Under the pieces are notes generated by a model. That model saw only the letters and a program-made list of their open reading frames with translations, did no database searches and was not told the origin of the DNA. From CAVZVZ01 sp963778895 (GTDB lineage: Bacteria > Actinomycetota > Acidimicrobiia > Acidimicrobiales > Acidimicrobilacustridaceae): a DNA stretch of 64,000 bases. The stretch lies in NCBI GenBank assembly GCA_963778895.1, contig CAVZVZ010000005.1, forward strand, positions 1,302,001 through 1,366,000, in the 5' to 3' direction. A program made the position numbers and the translations under genes. Of this stretch, positions 47,447 through 56,593 are shown one piece after another; position 1 is the first letter of the stretch, and every line of letters begins with the position of its first letter.

Positions 47447-48586
47447 TCAGACCTCGGGACGCGCGTCGAGTTCGACCTGCTCGGGCACGAGATCGATGCT
47501 GCGCCCGCGCCAGCGCACGCGGCGAAGCACATACGTCCACCAAAGGGACCGGAGGAAAACCGCGACGAAGACGAGGGTTGTCACGGGGAACAGAGCAGCG
47601 GTGATCCACCCCGCGTTCGTCAGGGGAGCCAGCCGGGCGCGTTGCTGGAGTGCCAGAGCCAGGAACCCGATAGCGGCTACAACCACGCGCTCGCGAGTCG
47701 GTGACCAGATCGCCAGCACGAGGTACTGCGTCGCAATCAGCAACGCCGTGATCCAGAGCGCGACCAGAACCGAGCGCACGGCCGGTACGAATCGAGCGCC
47801 GGCCGCGACGTTCTTCGACCAGCCCTCGACCAACTGGCGCAACCCTCGCGGGTACATGCGGTATTCGACCGTATCCCGGCCAGCGAGCACGTTCGTGGGC
47901 AATCCTTCGTCGGCAAAGGCTTTGGCCAACGCGAGGTCCTCAGTGACGGTGGCGCGAACTGCGGCGTGCCCACCGATCGCGTCGTAGTCCGTGCGCCGAC
48001 AAACCAGGCAAGGACCGAACGCTCCATCCGAGCGACCGTTCCGCCCTGGGAGCGCCGCCCCGACGCCCATGAACGCGGCGAGATTGAACGGCGCGGACAA
48101 GCGCTCGATCCATCGCACCATGCGGTGGTACGGAGCAACCGAGACTAGTCCGCGTCTCGCAGCGAGTTCGTCCAACAGGGCGCTCAGCGCGTGCGGTTCG
48201 AGCCGCACGTCGGCATCGAGGAAGACGAGCACGGTCGACGAGGTGGACTCGGCCCCCTGTTGACAAGCCCATGACTTACCTGTCCAGCCCGCGGGAAGCG
48301 CCAATCCGGGGACGACCGTGGCACCGTGCTCGCGAGCAACGGCGGCGGTGGCATCGGTCGAAGCGTCGTCGACCACGACGATCTCGTGCGCGGGTATGTC
48401 CTGCGCGGCGAGCGAGCGCAACAGGTCACCCAGCCCACCTGCCTCGTTGCGGGCCGGGATGATCACGGCGACGTCGGCGACCACCCCGAGAGGGAGATCG
48501 AGAGGGCGACGCACCGTCGGGACGCGCCACAGGAGCCACCAGCCCGCGGTCCACCCCGCGATGAGCAGCACGATCGACGTCGTCAT
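47447..48586 (-). CDS. Family 2 glycosyltransferase, CrtQ-like
   Basis: 379 residues. VAVIIPARNEAGGLGDLLRSL and IVVVDDASTDAT are the GT2 nucleotide-sugar site; FLDADVRLEP is the DXD motif, and a conserved TVTEDLALAKAF provides the catalytic acidic residue. N-terminal membrane helix and three C-terminal helices. With the CrtO-like gene directly downstream it resembles the crtQ-crtO pair that glycosylates and acylates a carotenoid acid; no carotenoid synthase or desaturase is in the window, so the acceptor is unknown. Confidence 0.85.
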   Translation of the reverse strand: MTTSIVLLIAGWTAGWWLLWRVPTVRRPLDLPLGVVADVAVIIPARNEAGGLGDLLRSLAAQDIPAHEIVVVDDASTDATAAVAREHGATVVPGLALPAGWTGKSWACQQGAESTSSTVLVFLDADVRLEPHALSALLDELAARRGLVSVAPYHRMVRWIERLSAPFNLAAFMGVGAALPGRNGRSDGAFGPCLVCRRTDYDAIGGHAAVRATVTEDLALAKAFADEGLPTNVLAGRDTVEYRMYPRGLRQLVEGWSKNVAAGARFVPAVRSVLVALWITALLIATQYLVLAIWSPTRERVVVAAIGFLALALQQRARLAPLTNAGWITAALFPVTTLVFVAVFLRSLWWTYVLRRVRWRGRSIDLVPEQVELDARPEV

Positions 48587-48899
48587 TCAGCCCACATCCT
48601 CCGACCTGATACGGAGCCCGGTGCCTCCCCGGACGACAATGCCCTCCCACCGGCCAACCTGCGCGCCGAATGGGGCCTATGACCACCATTCCGCGTACAA
48701 GAATCGCGGCGGATCATCGCCGGGCCAGGACGGACAGCGTCGCGGGGGGAGCGTGTGCACTCCGACGGTCGGCAGACCACGACCAGCACGCCGGACACGC
48801 TCCCCCGTCCCCCGCGACCTCCGTAGGTGCGAACGGTAGGCCTGGGAATGTGACGATCCGACCCTCTGGCGGTTGCAGTTCCGCGACAATGCACCTCCC
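48587..48899. other. Intergenic region between divergent glycosyltransferase and lhgO genes
   Basis: A 313-base gap with no coding potential I trust. It must contain both promoters; I could not identify convincing -35/-10 pairs. Its main feature is a long stem-loop (48739-48818). Confidence 0.6.
48739..48818. repeat. Long imperfect inverted repeat in the intergenic region
   Basis: Left arm GTCGCGGGGGGAGCGTGT (48739-48756) pairs with the right arm at 48795-48818, which reads ACACGCTCCCCC then GTCCCCCGCGAC; about 18 base pairs with a six-base bulge, around a 38-base loop that contains a small inner repeat CCGAC/GTCGG. Could form a hairpin in either transcript or be a regulatory site. Confidence 0.6.
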
Positions 48900-50114
48900 A
48901 TGACCCCGAACCCCGACCGGAACCAGGTGGTGGTCGTGGGCGCGGGGATCGTCGGGCTGGCCACGGCCCGGGCCCTGCTCGCGACCGGTCACCAGGTGAC
49001 GGTCCTGGACAAGGAGTCCGGGGTCGGGCGCCATCAGTCGGGTCACAACTCGGGGGTGCTCCACGCCGGGCTCTACTACCGGCCGGGTTCGGCGAAGGCG
49101 GAGCTGTGCGCCCGGGGCCGGACGGAGATGGAGGCCTACGCCGCGGCCCGGGGCGTGCCCGTCGAGCGGTGCGGGAAGGTCGTGGTCGCCACCCGGGTCG
49201 GCGAGCTGGAGGCACTCCGCGAGCTCCAGGAGCGGGGGCGGCGCAACGGCCTCGACATCCGGTGGCTCGACCAGCGGGGATTGGCGGAGATCGAGCCGTA
49301 TGCCGATGGAGTGGCGGCGCTCTTCGTCGCCGCAACCGGGGTGACGGACTTCGGCGCGGTGTGCGGTGCACTCCGTGAGGATCTCGAACAGGCCGGAGCC
49401 GACTTGCGGCTGGGCGAGCGGGTCGAAGCCGTCGAGGAAGGTCCAACCGGGGTGCGCATCGCCACCACCGCAGGCAGGCTCGACGCCAAGGCTCTCGTGA
49501 ACTGCGGCGGGCTCCACGCGGACCGCATCGCCCGCGCCGCCGGTTGTGAGCCCGAGGTGGCCATCGTCCCTTTCCGCGGCGAGTACCTCGAGGTCGACCC
49601 CGAACGCGCCCATCTGGTGCGCCACCTCATCTATCCGGTGCCCGACGCCCGGTTCCCGTTCCTCGGAGTGCATCTGTCGCGGGGCGTCGATGGTCGAGTG
49701 CACGCCGGTCCGAACGCGGTGCTCGCGCTGGCGCGAGAGGGGTATGGCTGGGGCGACGTGCGCGCGGGCGACGTGCGCGCCTTGTTGCGCGATCCGCGCG
49801 TGTGGCGCCTCGCCGGCCGCTATTGGCGTACGGGTGCCGGCGAGCTGGCCCGATCGTGGAGTCGCCGGCTCATGATCCGCCAGATCCAACGCTTGCTACC
49901 TGATCTGCGCGCCGGCGACCTGCAACGGTCGGGCTCTGGTGTGCGCGCCCAAGCCATCGCCCGCGACGGAAGCTTGGTCGACGACTTCGCACTGGTCGAG
50001 ACGCCGCGCATGATCCATGTGCTCAACGCACCTTCACCGGGTGCCACGGCGTCTTTGGCGCTCGGGCGTTGGATTGCATCCCGGCTAGACGTCGATTCGA
50101 ACAGAACCGAGTAG
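48900..50114 (+). CDS. lhgO: L-2-hydroxyglutarate oxidase
   Basis: 404 residues. VVVVGAGIVGLATARALL is the FAD-binding motif; the family block GVGRHQSGHNSGVLHAGLYYRPGS with its histidines is diagnostic of LhgO, as is PFRGEYLEV and YPVPDARFPFLGVHLSRG. Oxidises L-2-hydroxyglutarate to 2-oxoglutarate, passing electrons to the membrane quinone pool. First gene of a plus-strand run; the CDF gene follows after 9 bases. Confidence 0.92.
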   Translation: MTPNPDRNQVVVVGAGIVGLATARALLATGHQVTVLDKESGVGRHQSGHNSGVLHAGLYYRPGSAKAELCARGRTEMEAYAAARGVPVERCGKVVVATRVGELEALRELQERGRRNGLDIRWLDQRGLAEIEPYADGVAALFVAATGVTDFGAVCGALREDLEQAGADLRLGERVEAVEEGPTGVRIATTAGRLDAKALVNCGGLHADRIARAAGCEPEVAIVPFRGEYLEVDPERAHLVRHLIYPVPDARFPFLGVHLSRGVDGRVHAGPNAVLALAREGYGWGDVRAGDVRALLRDPRVWRLAGRYWRTGAGELARSWSRRLMIRQIQRLLPDLRAGDLQRSGSGVRAQAIARDGSLVDDFALVETPRMIHVLNAPSPGATASLALGRWIASRLDVDSNRTE

Positions 50115-50123
50115 AACCAGACC

Positions 50124-51083
50124 ATGTCGACCGAGGGCGAAACCAAAGCGGTGGTAGCCGCGCTCCTCGCGAACGTCGGCATCGCGATCGCCAAGTTCGT
50201 CGGCTTCCTGGTGACTCGTTCGTCGTCGATGCTGGCCGAGAGCATCCATTCCGTCGCGGACTCCGCCAACCAGGTCCTGTTGCTCGTCGGTGGGCGGCGA
50301 TCGCGGCGCGACGCCGATGAGGCGCACCAGTTCGGGTACGGACGCGAGCGTTACTTCTGGGCCTTCGTCGTGGCGATCGTGCTCTTCCTGCTCGGCGGAG
50401 TCTTCGCGATCTTCGAAGGCACAGAGAAGCTCTTGCACCCCCACCAGTTGGAGTCGCCCGGTTGGGCGATCGGCATCCTGCTCGCGGCGATGGTCATGGA
50501 AGGCCTGTCGTTCCGGACCGCCGTGCACGAAGCGCGCCCGATGAAGATCGGTCAGAGCTGGTTCGGCTTCATACGCAAGACGAAGAGTCCGGAGCTGCCC
50601 GTCGTGCTGCTCGAGGATTTCGGCGCGCTCATCGGGCTCGTCATAGCGCTCACGGCCGTGGCCCTCACCACGATCACCGGGAACGCGGACTTCGATGGGA
50701 TCGGCACCATCCTCATCGGCGTGCTGCTGGTGCTCATCGCGATCGTGTTGGCTCGCGAGATGAAGAGCTTGCTGATCGGTGAGGCGGCGAGTGAAGGCGA
50801 CATCGACGCCATGACGAAGGCCATCGACGCCGCGCCCTATGTCGAGCGCCTCATCAATCTGCGCTCCGAACACATCGGCCCCGACGAGTTACTCGTCGCA
50901 GCCAAGATCGAGTTCACCCACGAGCTCACCGTCCCGCAGCTCGCCGAGGCCATCGACGAGGTGGAGAAGCGAGTGCGCGCCGCCGTGCCGACCGCCCGCC
51001 GGTTGTTCATCGAACCCGACATACACCGCGCCGCCCGCGCCAGCCTCCAACCGGGCGAGGCCGAGCCCGACCGATCTCCCTGA
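50124..51083 (+). CDS. Cation diffusion facilitator (zinc-type, SLC30A9-like)
   Basis: 319 residues, about six membrane helices and a cytoplasmic C-terminal domain. Metal site in helix 2 is AESIHSVADSANQ (His and Asp); in helix 5 it is LLEDFGALIGL, an Glu-Asp arrangement as in SLC30A9-type members rather than the DxxxD or HxxxD of ordinary zinc exporters. Also typical: HQFGYGRERYFWAF and EGTEKLLHPH. The transported ion is probably zinc or another divalent metal, but the direction and ion are not certain. Confidence 0.87.
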   Translation: MSTEGETKAVVAALLANVGIAIAKFVGFLVTRSSSMLAESIHSVADSANQVLLLVGGRRSRRDADEAHQFGYGRERYFWAFVVAIVLFLLGGVFAIFEGTEKLLHPHQLESPGWAIGILLAAMVMEGLSFRTAVHEARPMKIGQSWFGFIRKTKSPELPVVLLEDFGALIGLVIALTAVALTTITGNADFDGIGTILIGVLLVLIAIVLAREMKSLLIGEAASEGDIDAMTKAIDAAPYVERLINLRSEHIGPDELLVAAKIEFTHELTVPQLAEAIDEVEKRVRAAVPTARRLFIEPDIHRAARASLQPGEAEPDRSP

Positions 51084-51110
51084 AACGGCACGACGTGCCA
51101 CCCTGGAGTC

Positions 51111-51482
51111 GTGGCTGACGACGACGGGCTCCGCGATCACCTGAAGGCACTCGGTGAGTTCATCCGAGCCCAGCGCGAGCAGGCCCAGCTGTCGTTGCGC
51201 GAACTGGCGGAACGAACCCAGGTCTCGAATCCCTACCTGAGCCAACTCGAGCGCGGTCTGCACGAGCCCTCGATGCGCGTGCTCAAGTCGATCTCGAGTG
51301 GGCTCAACATCCCCATCGACGCGCTCCTCGCACGCGCCGGGCTGTTGTCCGAAGACACCGCGGCGGACCGCCTGGCCGAGACCGAGCGAGCCATCCTCGG
51401 CGACGAGCGCCTGACCGACGACCAGCGAAACTCCCTGCTGGCCGTCTACCGCAGCTACATCGACGCCAACCTGCGCCCCTGA
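51111..51482 (+). CDS. XRE-family regulator, Rv0474-like
   Basis: 123 residues. Helix-turn-helix in LGEFIRAQREQAQLSLRELAERTQVSNPYLSQLERGLHEPSMRVL, followed by a short C-terminal segment (LTDDQRNSLLAVYRSYID). The sequence and the gene next door match the mycobacterial pair Rv0474-HbhA (Rv0475). GTG at 51111 has GGAG about 7 bases upstream. It follows the CDF gene by 27 bases and probably shares its transcript. Confidence 0.9.
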   Translation: MADDDGLRDHLKALGEFIRAQREQAQLSLRELAERTQVSNPYLSQLERGLHEPSMRVLKSISSGLNIPIDALLARAGLLSEDTAADRLAETERAILGDERLTDDQRNSLLAVYRSYIDANLRP

Positions 51483-51494
51483 GCAACGAACCGA

Positions 51495-51530
51495 CTGGTG
51501 AAACCCGTCACCCGCGACGGGTTTCACCAG
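51495..51530. terminator. Perfect 15-bp inverted repeat after the XRE gene
   Basis: CTGGTGAAACCCGTC, six-base loop ACCCGC, GACGGGTTTCACCAG. It starts 12 bases after the XRE stop. No U-run follows, which is common for terminators in high-GC actinobacteria; an operator for the XRE protein is the alternative. Confidence 0.65.
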
Positions 51531-51570
51531 CTAGTCCGTCTAGGGGTGCTGCTTATTGCAAGCGAAGTGG

Positions 51571-51599
51571 TTGACGAAGTGAGCATTGCTTGGTTTACT
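51571..51599 (+). promoter_or_regulatory. Promoter of the HbhA/phasin-like gene
   Basis: TTGACG (51571-51576) and TTTACT (51594-51599) with the ideal 17-base spacing. This would give a leader of about 65 bases before ATG 51671. The strongest sigma-70-type promoter I can see in the window. Confidence 0.65.
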
Positions 51600-51670
51600 T
51601 AGCGGGAACCCCCACCCCAGTTAGCGACGGTGTCACGCCGGCACGGTCGCACCACCCGGAGGCATCCCCC

Positions 51671-52000
51671 ATGACCAGCCCCGCCGTCGAGCGTCTCACC
51701 GAGGTACAGGACAAGATCGTCGAGGCCGTGGCCTCGTTCCAGGATCCCGTCGTCGACACCGTCCGCAAGGGCGTCGACCTCGTCGAAGAGCGCATCCCCG
51801 AGTTCCCGACCGAGAAGGTCGCCGCCAAGCTCCCCACCGCCCGCGAGGTCGTCGAGAACCAGTACGAGTTCGCGACCCGCATGCTCAAGGTGAGCCATGA
51901 CTTCACCCTCGCGGTCCTCGGCGCTCTCGAGCCCGTGACCGACAAGGTCGTCAAGGCCGAGCCGGCCAAGCCGAAGAGCGCGCCCCGCAAAGCGGCCTGA
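51671..52000 (+). CDS. Small HbhA/phasin-like amphipathic helical protein
   Basis: 109 residues, no cysteine or membrane helix. Long amphipathic helices (VERLTEVQDKIVEAVASFQDP; VDLVEERIPEFPTEKVAAKL) end in a Lys/Ala/Pro tail (VVKAEPAKPKSAPRKAA), a shorter form of the tail of mycobacterial heparin-binding haemagglutinin. HbhA-like and phasin-like proteins coat lipid inclusions or the cell surface. GGAGG at 51658-51662 sets the ATG; an upstream in-frame extension is not used. Own promoter and strong terminator suggest a highly expressed single gene. Confidence 0.75.
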   Translation: MTSPAVERLTEVQDKIVEAVASFQDPVVDTVRKGVDLVEERIPEFPTEKVAAKLPTAREVVENQYEFATRMLKVSHDFTLAVLGALEPVTDKVVKAEPAKPKSAPRKAA

Positions 52001-52096
52001 ACCTCCCCACCCCTTGCGGGACCAACACGGCGTTCCCCCACGCCCGGTCCCGCACACAACGGCCTCCCGACCACGTCCCCCCGTGTCGGAGGTCTC

Positions 52097-52130
52097 CCGG
52101 AAGGGCCCTCGCGGGCCCTTCCGGTCGTTT
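52097..52130 (+). terminator. Intrinsic terminator after the HbhA-like gene
   Basis: Perfect 12-bp stem CCGGAAGGGCCC / GGGCCCTTCCGG with loop TCGC, followed by TCGTTTT. Confidence 0.9.
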
Positions 52131-52246
52131 TGGGCCGGTACCGAATCCCGGCCGAACCTAAATCCCGACCACATCTGTCGACTTTTGCGACCGCGTGCGT
52201 AGGATGACCCCGCGCACAACGTCAGAGCATCAACAGGAGACGGAAA

Positions 52247-52882
52247 ATGGCACTTCGACTGGGCGATATCGCTCCCAACTTCCAGGCCGACACGACCGAG
52301 GGGCCGATCGACTTCTACGACTGGAAGGGCGACAGCTGGGCGGTGCTGTTCTCGCACCCGAAGGACTTCACGCCGGTATGCACCACCGAGCTCGGCTACA
52401 TGGCGAGCATCAAGCCGGAGTTCGACAAGCGCAATGTGAAGATCCTCGCCATCAGCGTCGATCCCCTGGACTCCCACGGCGAATGGGCGAAGGACATCCA
52501 GGAGACGCAGGGCACCGCACCGAACTACCCGCTGATCGGTGATCCCGAGCGCAAGGTGGCCGATCTCTACGAGATGATCCACCCGAACGCGAACGACACC
52601 ATGACCGTGCGTTCGGTGTTCGTGATCGACCCGAACAACAAGATCCGGTTGCTCATCACGTATCCCGCGAGCACCGGCCGCAACTTCGACGAGATCCTTC
52701 GCGTCATCGATTCGTTGCAGCTCACCGACAAGTACAAGGTGGCCACCCCGGTGAACTGGACCGACGGTGAAGATGTGATCGTCGTGCCGGCCGTCTCGAA
52801 TGAGGACGCCGACAAGCTGTTCCCCAAGGGCTACAAGACGGTCAAGCCCTACCTTCGGGTGACACCGCAACCCAACAAGTAA
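52247..52882 (+). CDS. 1-Cys peroxiredoxin (Prx6 family)
   Basis: 211 residues. HPKDFTPVCTTELGYMA holds the peroxidatic Cys45 with Thr and the usual downstream Arg (DTMTVRSVFVIDP). The length and C-terminal domain (PVNWTDGEDVIVVPAVSNEDA) match the Prx6/1-Cys group; there is no resolving cysteine. Reduces peroxides in the cytoplasm. A good AGGAGA site precedes ATG 52247. Confidence 0.94.
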   Translation: MALRLGDIAPNFQADTTEGPIDFYDWKGDSWAVLFSHPKDFTPVCTTELGYMASIKPEFDKRNVKILAISVDPLDSHGEWAKDIQETQGTAPNYPLIGDPERKVADLYEMIHPNANDTMTVRSVFVIDPNNKIRLLITYPASTGRNFDEILRVIDSLQLTDKYKVATPVNWTDGEDVIVVPAVSNEDADKLFPKGYKTVKPYLRVTPQPNK

Positions 52883-52903
52883 GCGCTTCGAGCGTGCAAG
52901 GTC

Positions 52904-52930
52904 CGGCCGGCGCGGTCTACGCGCCGGCCG
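52904..52930. terminator. Bidirectional terminator between convergent genes
   Basis: CGGCCGGCGCG, loop GTCTA, CGCGCCGGCCG: perfect 11-bp stem. The loop contains the stop codon (52917-52919) of the convergent cyclase gene. Confidence 0.75.
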
Positions 52931-55900
52931 ACGCTTTGTCTGCCGCCAACACCAGTCGGAACGCCGTCCGCCATCCGGACGCGTCGATCTCGAGCTCGTC
53001 GAGGCGGCGCTCGGCTTCTTCGAGCGCCCATTCGCCGGTGGGCAACCCGAGCGAGTCGAGCGCCAGCGCCTCGGCCAGCCGGACGATCGCTTGTGCGACG
53101 CGGTCCTCGGTTTCGTCGATCTGCGCGACGAGATCGGTGAATCCGGCCACGGCGTCCTCCTCACCGTTGGCGGCGCGTGCGAGCTCGTGGCCCAGCTGAG
53201 CGACGGTGCGGTCGAGGTACGTCGACGCCGGCAGTGCTGCGACCTCCGCGACGAGACGGGCCACATCGTCGCGACGACCGCTGGCCGCCGCGGTGAACGC
53301 CAAGGCGCCGCGAGCGAAACCGGACCGCGCCCCTTCGCCCGCGATCACTGCTTGCAACGCCGCGTCGGCCCGCCCGGCGTGGCCTTTCTGAACGTCGACC
53401 AGGGCTCGGCCGACGGCAACTTCAACCGACCCGAGCCCGGGGCCGACTCCTTCGGGCAGGTGCGCCATCGCATCGGACGCCTCGCCCACGTCGCCGATCT
53501 GGTTCGCGGTGAGCAGCAACATCGCGGCCACCGCCACCTTCTGTTCCTCGAAGCCTTCGTCCATCGCGAACTGCTCGAAGGAATGACGTAGGACCCGCAG
53601 TCCCTCCTCGACGCGTCCGGCGGTGACGAGTGAGCGCCCGAGCATGCCCGCGCCCTGCGACTGGCCGAACAGATCACCGATCGAGCGGAACAGCGCCAAG
53701 CTCTCGTCCGCCACGTCGATGGCGGCGGCTGCCCGGCCCGACCAAAGGCGCACGGCGGCGGTGAGCATCAGCATCATGCCCTGGCCCCACTTGTCGCCCC
53801 GCTCGCGCGCGTCGGCGAGGACCGACGTAGCGAGGTGCTCGGCGTCCTCGTAGCGACCCTGGTGGTACCGCACGAAACCCAGCAAGCCCTGGGCCCACGC
53901 GAGCCCGCCGCGATCTCCGATCGTCTCGAACAACTCGGCCGACTCGCTCAAACGGCCTTCGGCCTCGTCGGCTCGGCCCTCGACGTAGGAGATCCACGCC
54001 AGGTTCTGCAGCGCCCAGGCTTCACCCCGCCGATCCTCGAGTTCTCGGAACAGATCGTGCGCCGCCGAGATCGACAGCTCGGCGGCGTCGTTCGCACCGC
54101 CGAAGAGATGGGTCATGCCCCGCTGGCGCAGGGCCTCGGCCATTCCGGCCCGGTCGCCGAGGTGGCGGAACCGCTCGACGGCGTCGTCGAACGTGGCCAC
54201 GGCCGCGTCGACCTCGCCCGCCTTCTGCTCCACCTCGCCGAGGGTGAGATGAGCGCGTGCGACGGTGACGCCGTCACCGTGTTGCTCCGCCAGCGTCATG
54301 GCGGTTCGCACCAGCGAGCGCGCCTCGTCGAGATCGCGCAACGCGGTCTCGGCCCGCGCCCGGCCGAGCAGCAAGCGAGCCCGGCGAGCGCCGTCGTCCG
54401 CATCGACCAGCTCGAGTGCCTGTCGGAACAGACGATCAGCTACCGGCGGCATCTGCGACACCTCGGCCTGCTGGGCGGCCTCCTCCAACCAGTCGAGCGC
54501 TTGCACCGTCACGGAATCGGGAACCCACTCGATCGAGCCGATGTCGCCGGCGAGATCGGCGGCGGATGCGTAGTGATGGGCGATCACGTCGACCGCCCGC
54601 AAGCTCGCGTCGTCCTTGTCGACCATGTTGTGTTCGAGGAAGTGGGCGATGCCGTAGTGGCGTCGGGCGCGGTCGGCCTTGGTCATGGTGCCGTACGAGA
54701 CCTCGCGCAACAGGTCGGAGCGGAAGGACCACCGTCGGCCGCTCACCACCAGGATCTCCTTGTCGACCAGACCGGCGAGCACCGGACCGACGTCGTGGAC
54801 CGAACGCACCTGCTCGGCCATGCGCTCGAGGGCCTCGATCGGACCGCTGCGCCCCCATACCGACGCGTCCTCGAGCGTGCCGCGTTCATCAGCCGACAAA
54901 CCATCGATCCGAGCCGCGACGAGGCCGCGCAGCGTGTCGGGTAGGCCGGAGAGCCGACGGGGCTGCTCGCTCCGGGGGTCGGCGCCTACGTCACCATCGA
55001 CCACCAGCGCGACGAGCTCCTCCAAGAAGAAGGGATTGCCCCCGCTGCGATCGAGCAACTCGTCGCGCAACCCAGCGTCGAGCTCACCTTCGGCCAACGA
55101 CTCGAGCAACGCACCGGTCGCGGCGCGGTCGAGCGGATCGAGGTTGACGATCACGTTGTTGTGCCGCCCGGTCGGCATGCGCCACCGCTCGTTCAGGGCC
55201 TGGCGGGCGGTGGCCACCAGCACGAACCGACTCCGACTCAGACGATCGGCCAACGCGTCGATCATCTCGAACACGACATCATCGGCCCAGTGCAGATCGG
55301 AGAGCACGACGACCACGGGCTGCCGACGCGCCGAACCTTCGATGAAGGCCAGCACGGAACGATGGGCTTCCTCGCGAGCGCGTTGGGCATCGATCTCGTC
55401 GAGCGGGCTCTCGTAGCCCATCAGATGAATCAACCCGTTCACGACGCGCCGCACCTCGGGCGCATCCGCCGGCTGTTGCAACACCGACGCGACCGCGTCC
55501 GCACACAACTCGCGCGCCGACGCCGCACCTTCGTCGGGACTGATGGCGCAGGCCTGCCGCAGCGCTTCGGCTACCGGCCACCACACGTTGGCCTCGCCGT
55601 AGGGCACGCAGCGACCTTCGTACACGAGCGATCGATGAACGTTGCACGCGTGCTGCGCGACCTCGGCCGCGAGCCGGCTCTTGCCGACACCCGCCTCGCC
55701 GAGCAGCAACACCAGATGGGCACGGCTGCGCGCCACGGCCGCGTCGATCGCGCCGCCGAGGATGCCGAGCTCGGCGTCGCGGCCCACGAACGGCGTCTGA
55801 ATGCGCCGCGGCCGATAGCCCGGAGGCAACAGGGTGGCCGTCGCCTCCCACGCGTCGACGCGCTCCTCGCGTCCCTTGGCCGCGACGGCGCCGAGCGATC

Positions 55901-56458
55901 GGTAGTCGATCACGTCGCGAGTTGCGGCATACGTGGCGGGCCCGACGACCACCGACCCCGGCGTGGCGGTGGTCTGCAACCGCTGGGCGGTGTTCACGAC
56001 GTCACCCATCGCCGTGTACTCGGCGCCGGCCCGAAGCGAGCCCACCAGGACCTCGCCGGTGTTGACGCCGATGCGGAGCTGGATCTGCGCGCCGGTGTCC
56101 TCGCAGTACGTCTGCGAGCGTCTCCTGCATGCGCAATGCGGCGCGCACCGCGCGTTCGGCGTCGTCCTCGTGCGCGACCGGTGCACCGAACAAGGCGAGG
56201 ATCGCGTCGCCGATGATCTTGTCGACCTTGCCCGCCGAACGCGTTGATCTCCTGGACGAGGCGCTCGAAGCACGAATCGACGAGGTTCTTGATCTCCTCG
56301 GGGTCGCGCGCCTCGGACAGGGTGGTGAAACCGACGAGGTCTGCGAACAAGACCGTGGCGATCCGGCGTTCGTCACCTCTGCTGCCCAGCGGATGTCCGC
56401 ACGACGAGCAGAATCGGGCACCGTCCGCGCCGGGCGCTCCACACGTCGGGCAGGTCAT
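52917..56458 (-). CDS. Adenylate/guanylate cyclase with AAA-type ATPase and TPR-like repeats, frameshifted
   Basis: About 1180 residues. Order: zinc-ribbon CPTCGAPG...FCSSCGHPL (residues 3-28); class III cyclase domain (IATVLFADLVGFTTLSE; IGDAILALFGAP; LRIGVNTGEVLVGSL; GDVVNTAQRL); ATPase with Walker A LLGEAGVGKSRLAAEV; then a long helical-repeat region of TPR type. The metal-binding Asp residues of the cyclase domain (FAD and IGDA) are kept. Such proteins are typical large signalling regulators of actinobacteria; the signal is unknown. Two frame changes in the cyclase domain, near 56235 and 56115. Confidence 0.9.
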
Positions 56459-56593
56459 GGACCAAAGCATACGGCGGCACCTCCCGACCTCGATCGGAAG
56501 GCGCCTCGGCCGGAAGTCCGGGCCTCATGTCCTAGGCTGGCCCGGTTCGACCTGGCCCCGCCTGCACCGGGGCGAGCTGAAAGTGAGCCTGCT

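Noticed and set aside
52174..52200. Promoter for the peroxiredoxin gene (TAGGAT near 52199)
   Set aside because: No -35 element at a suitable distance; I could not support it beyond the single hexamer.
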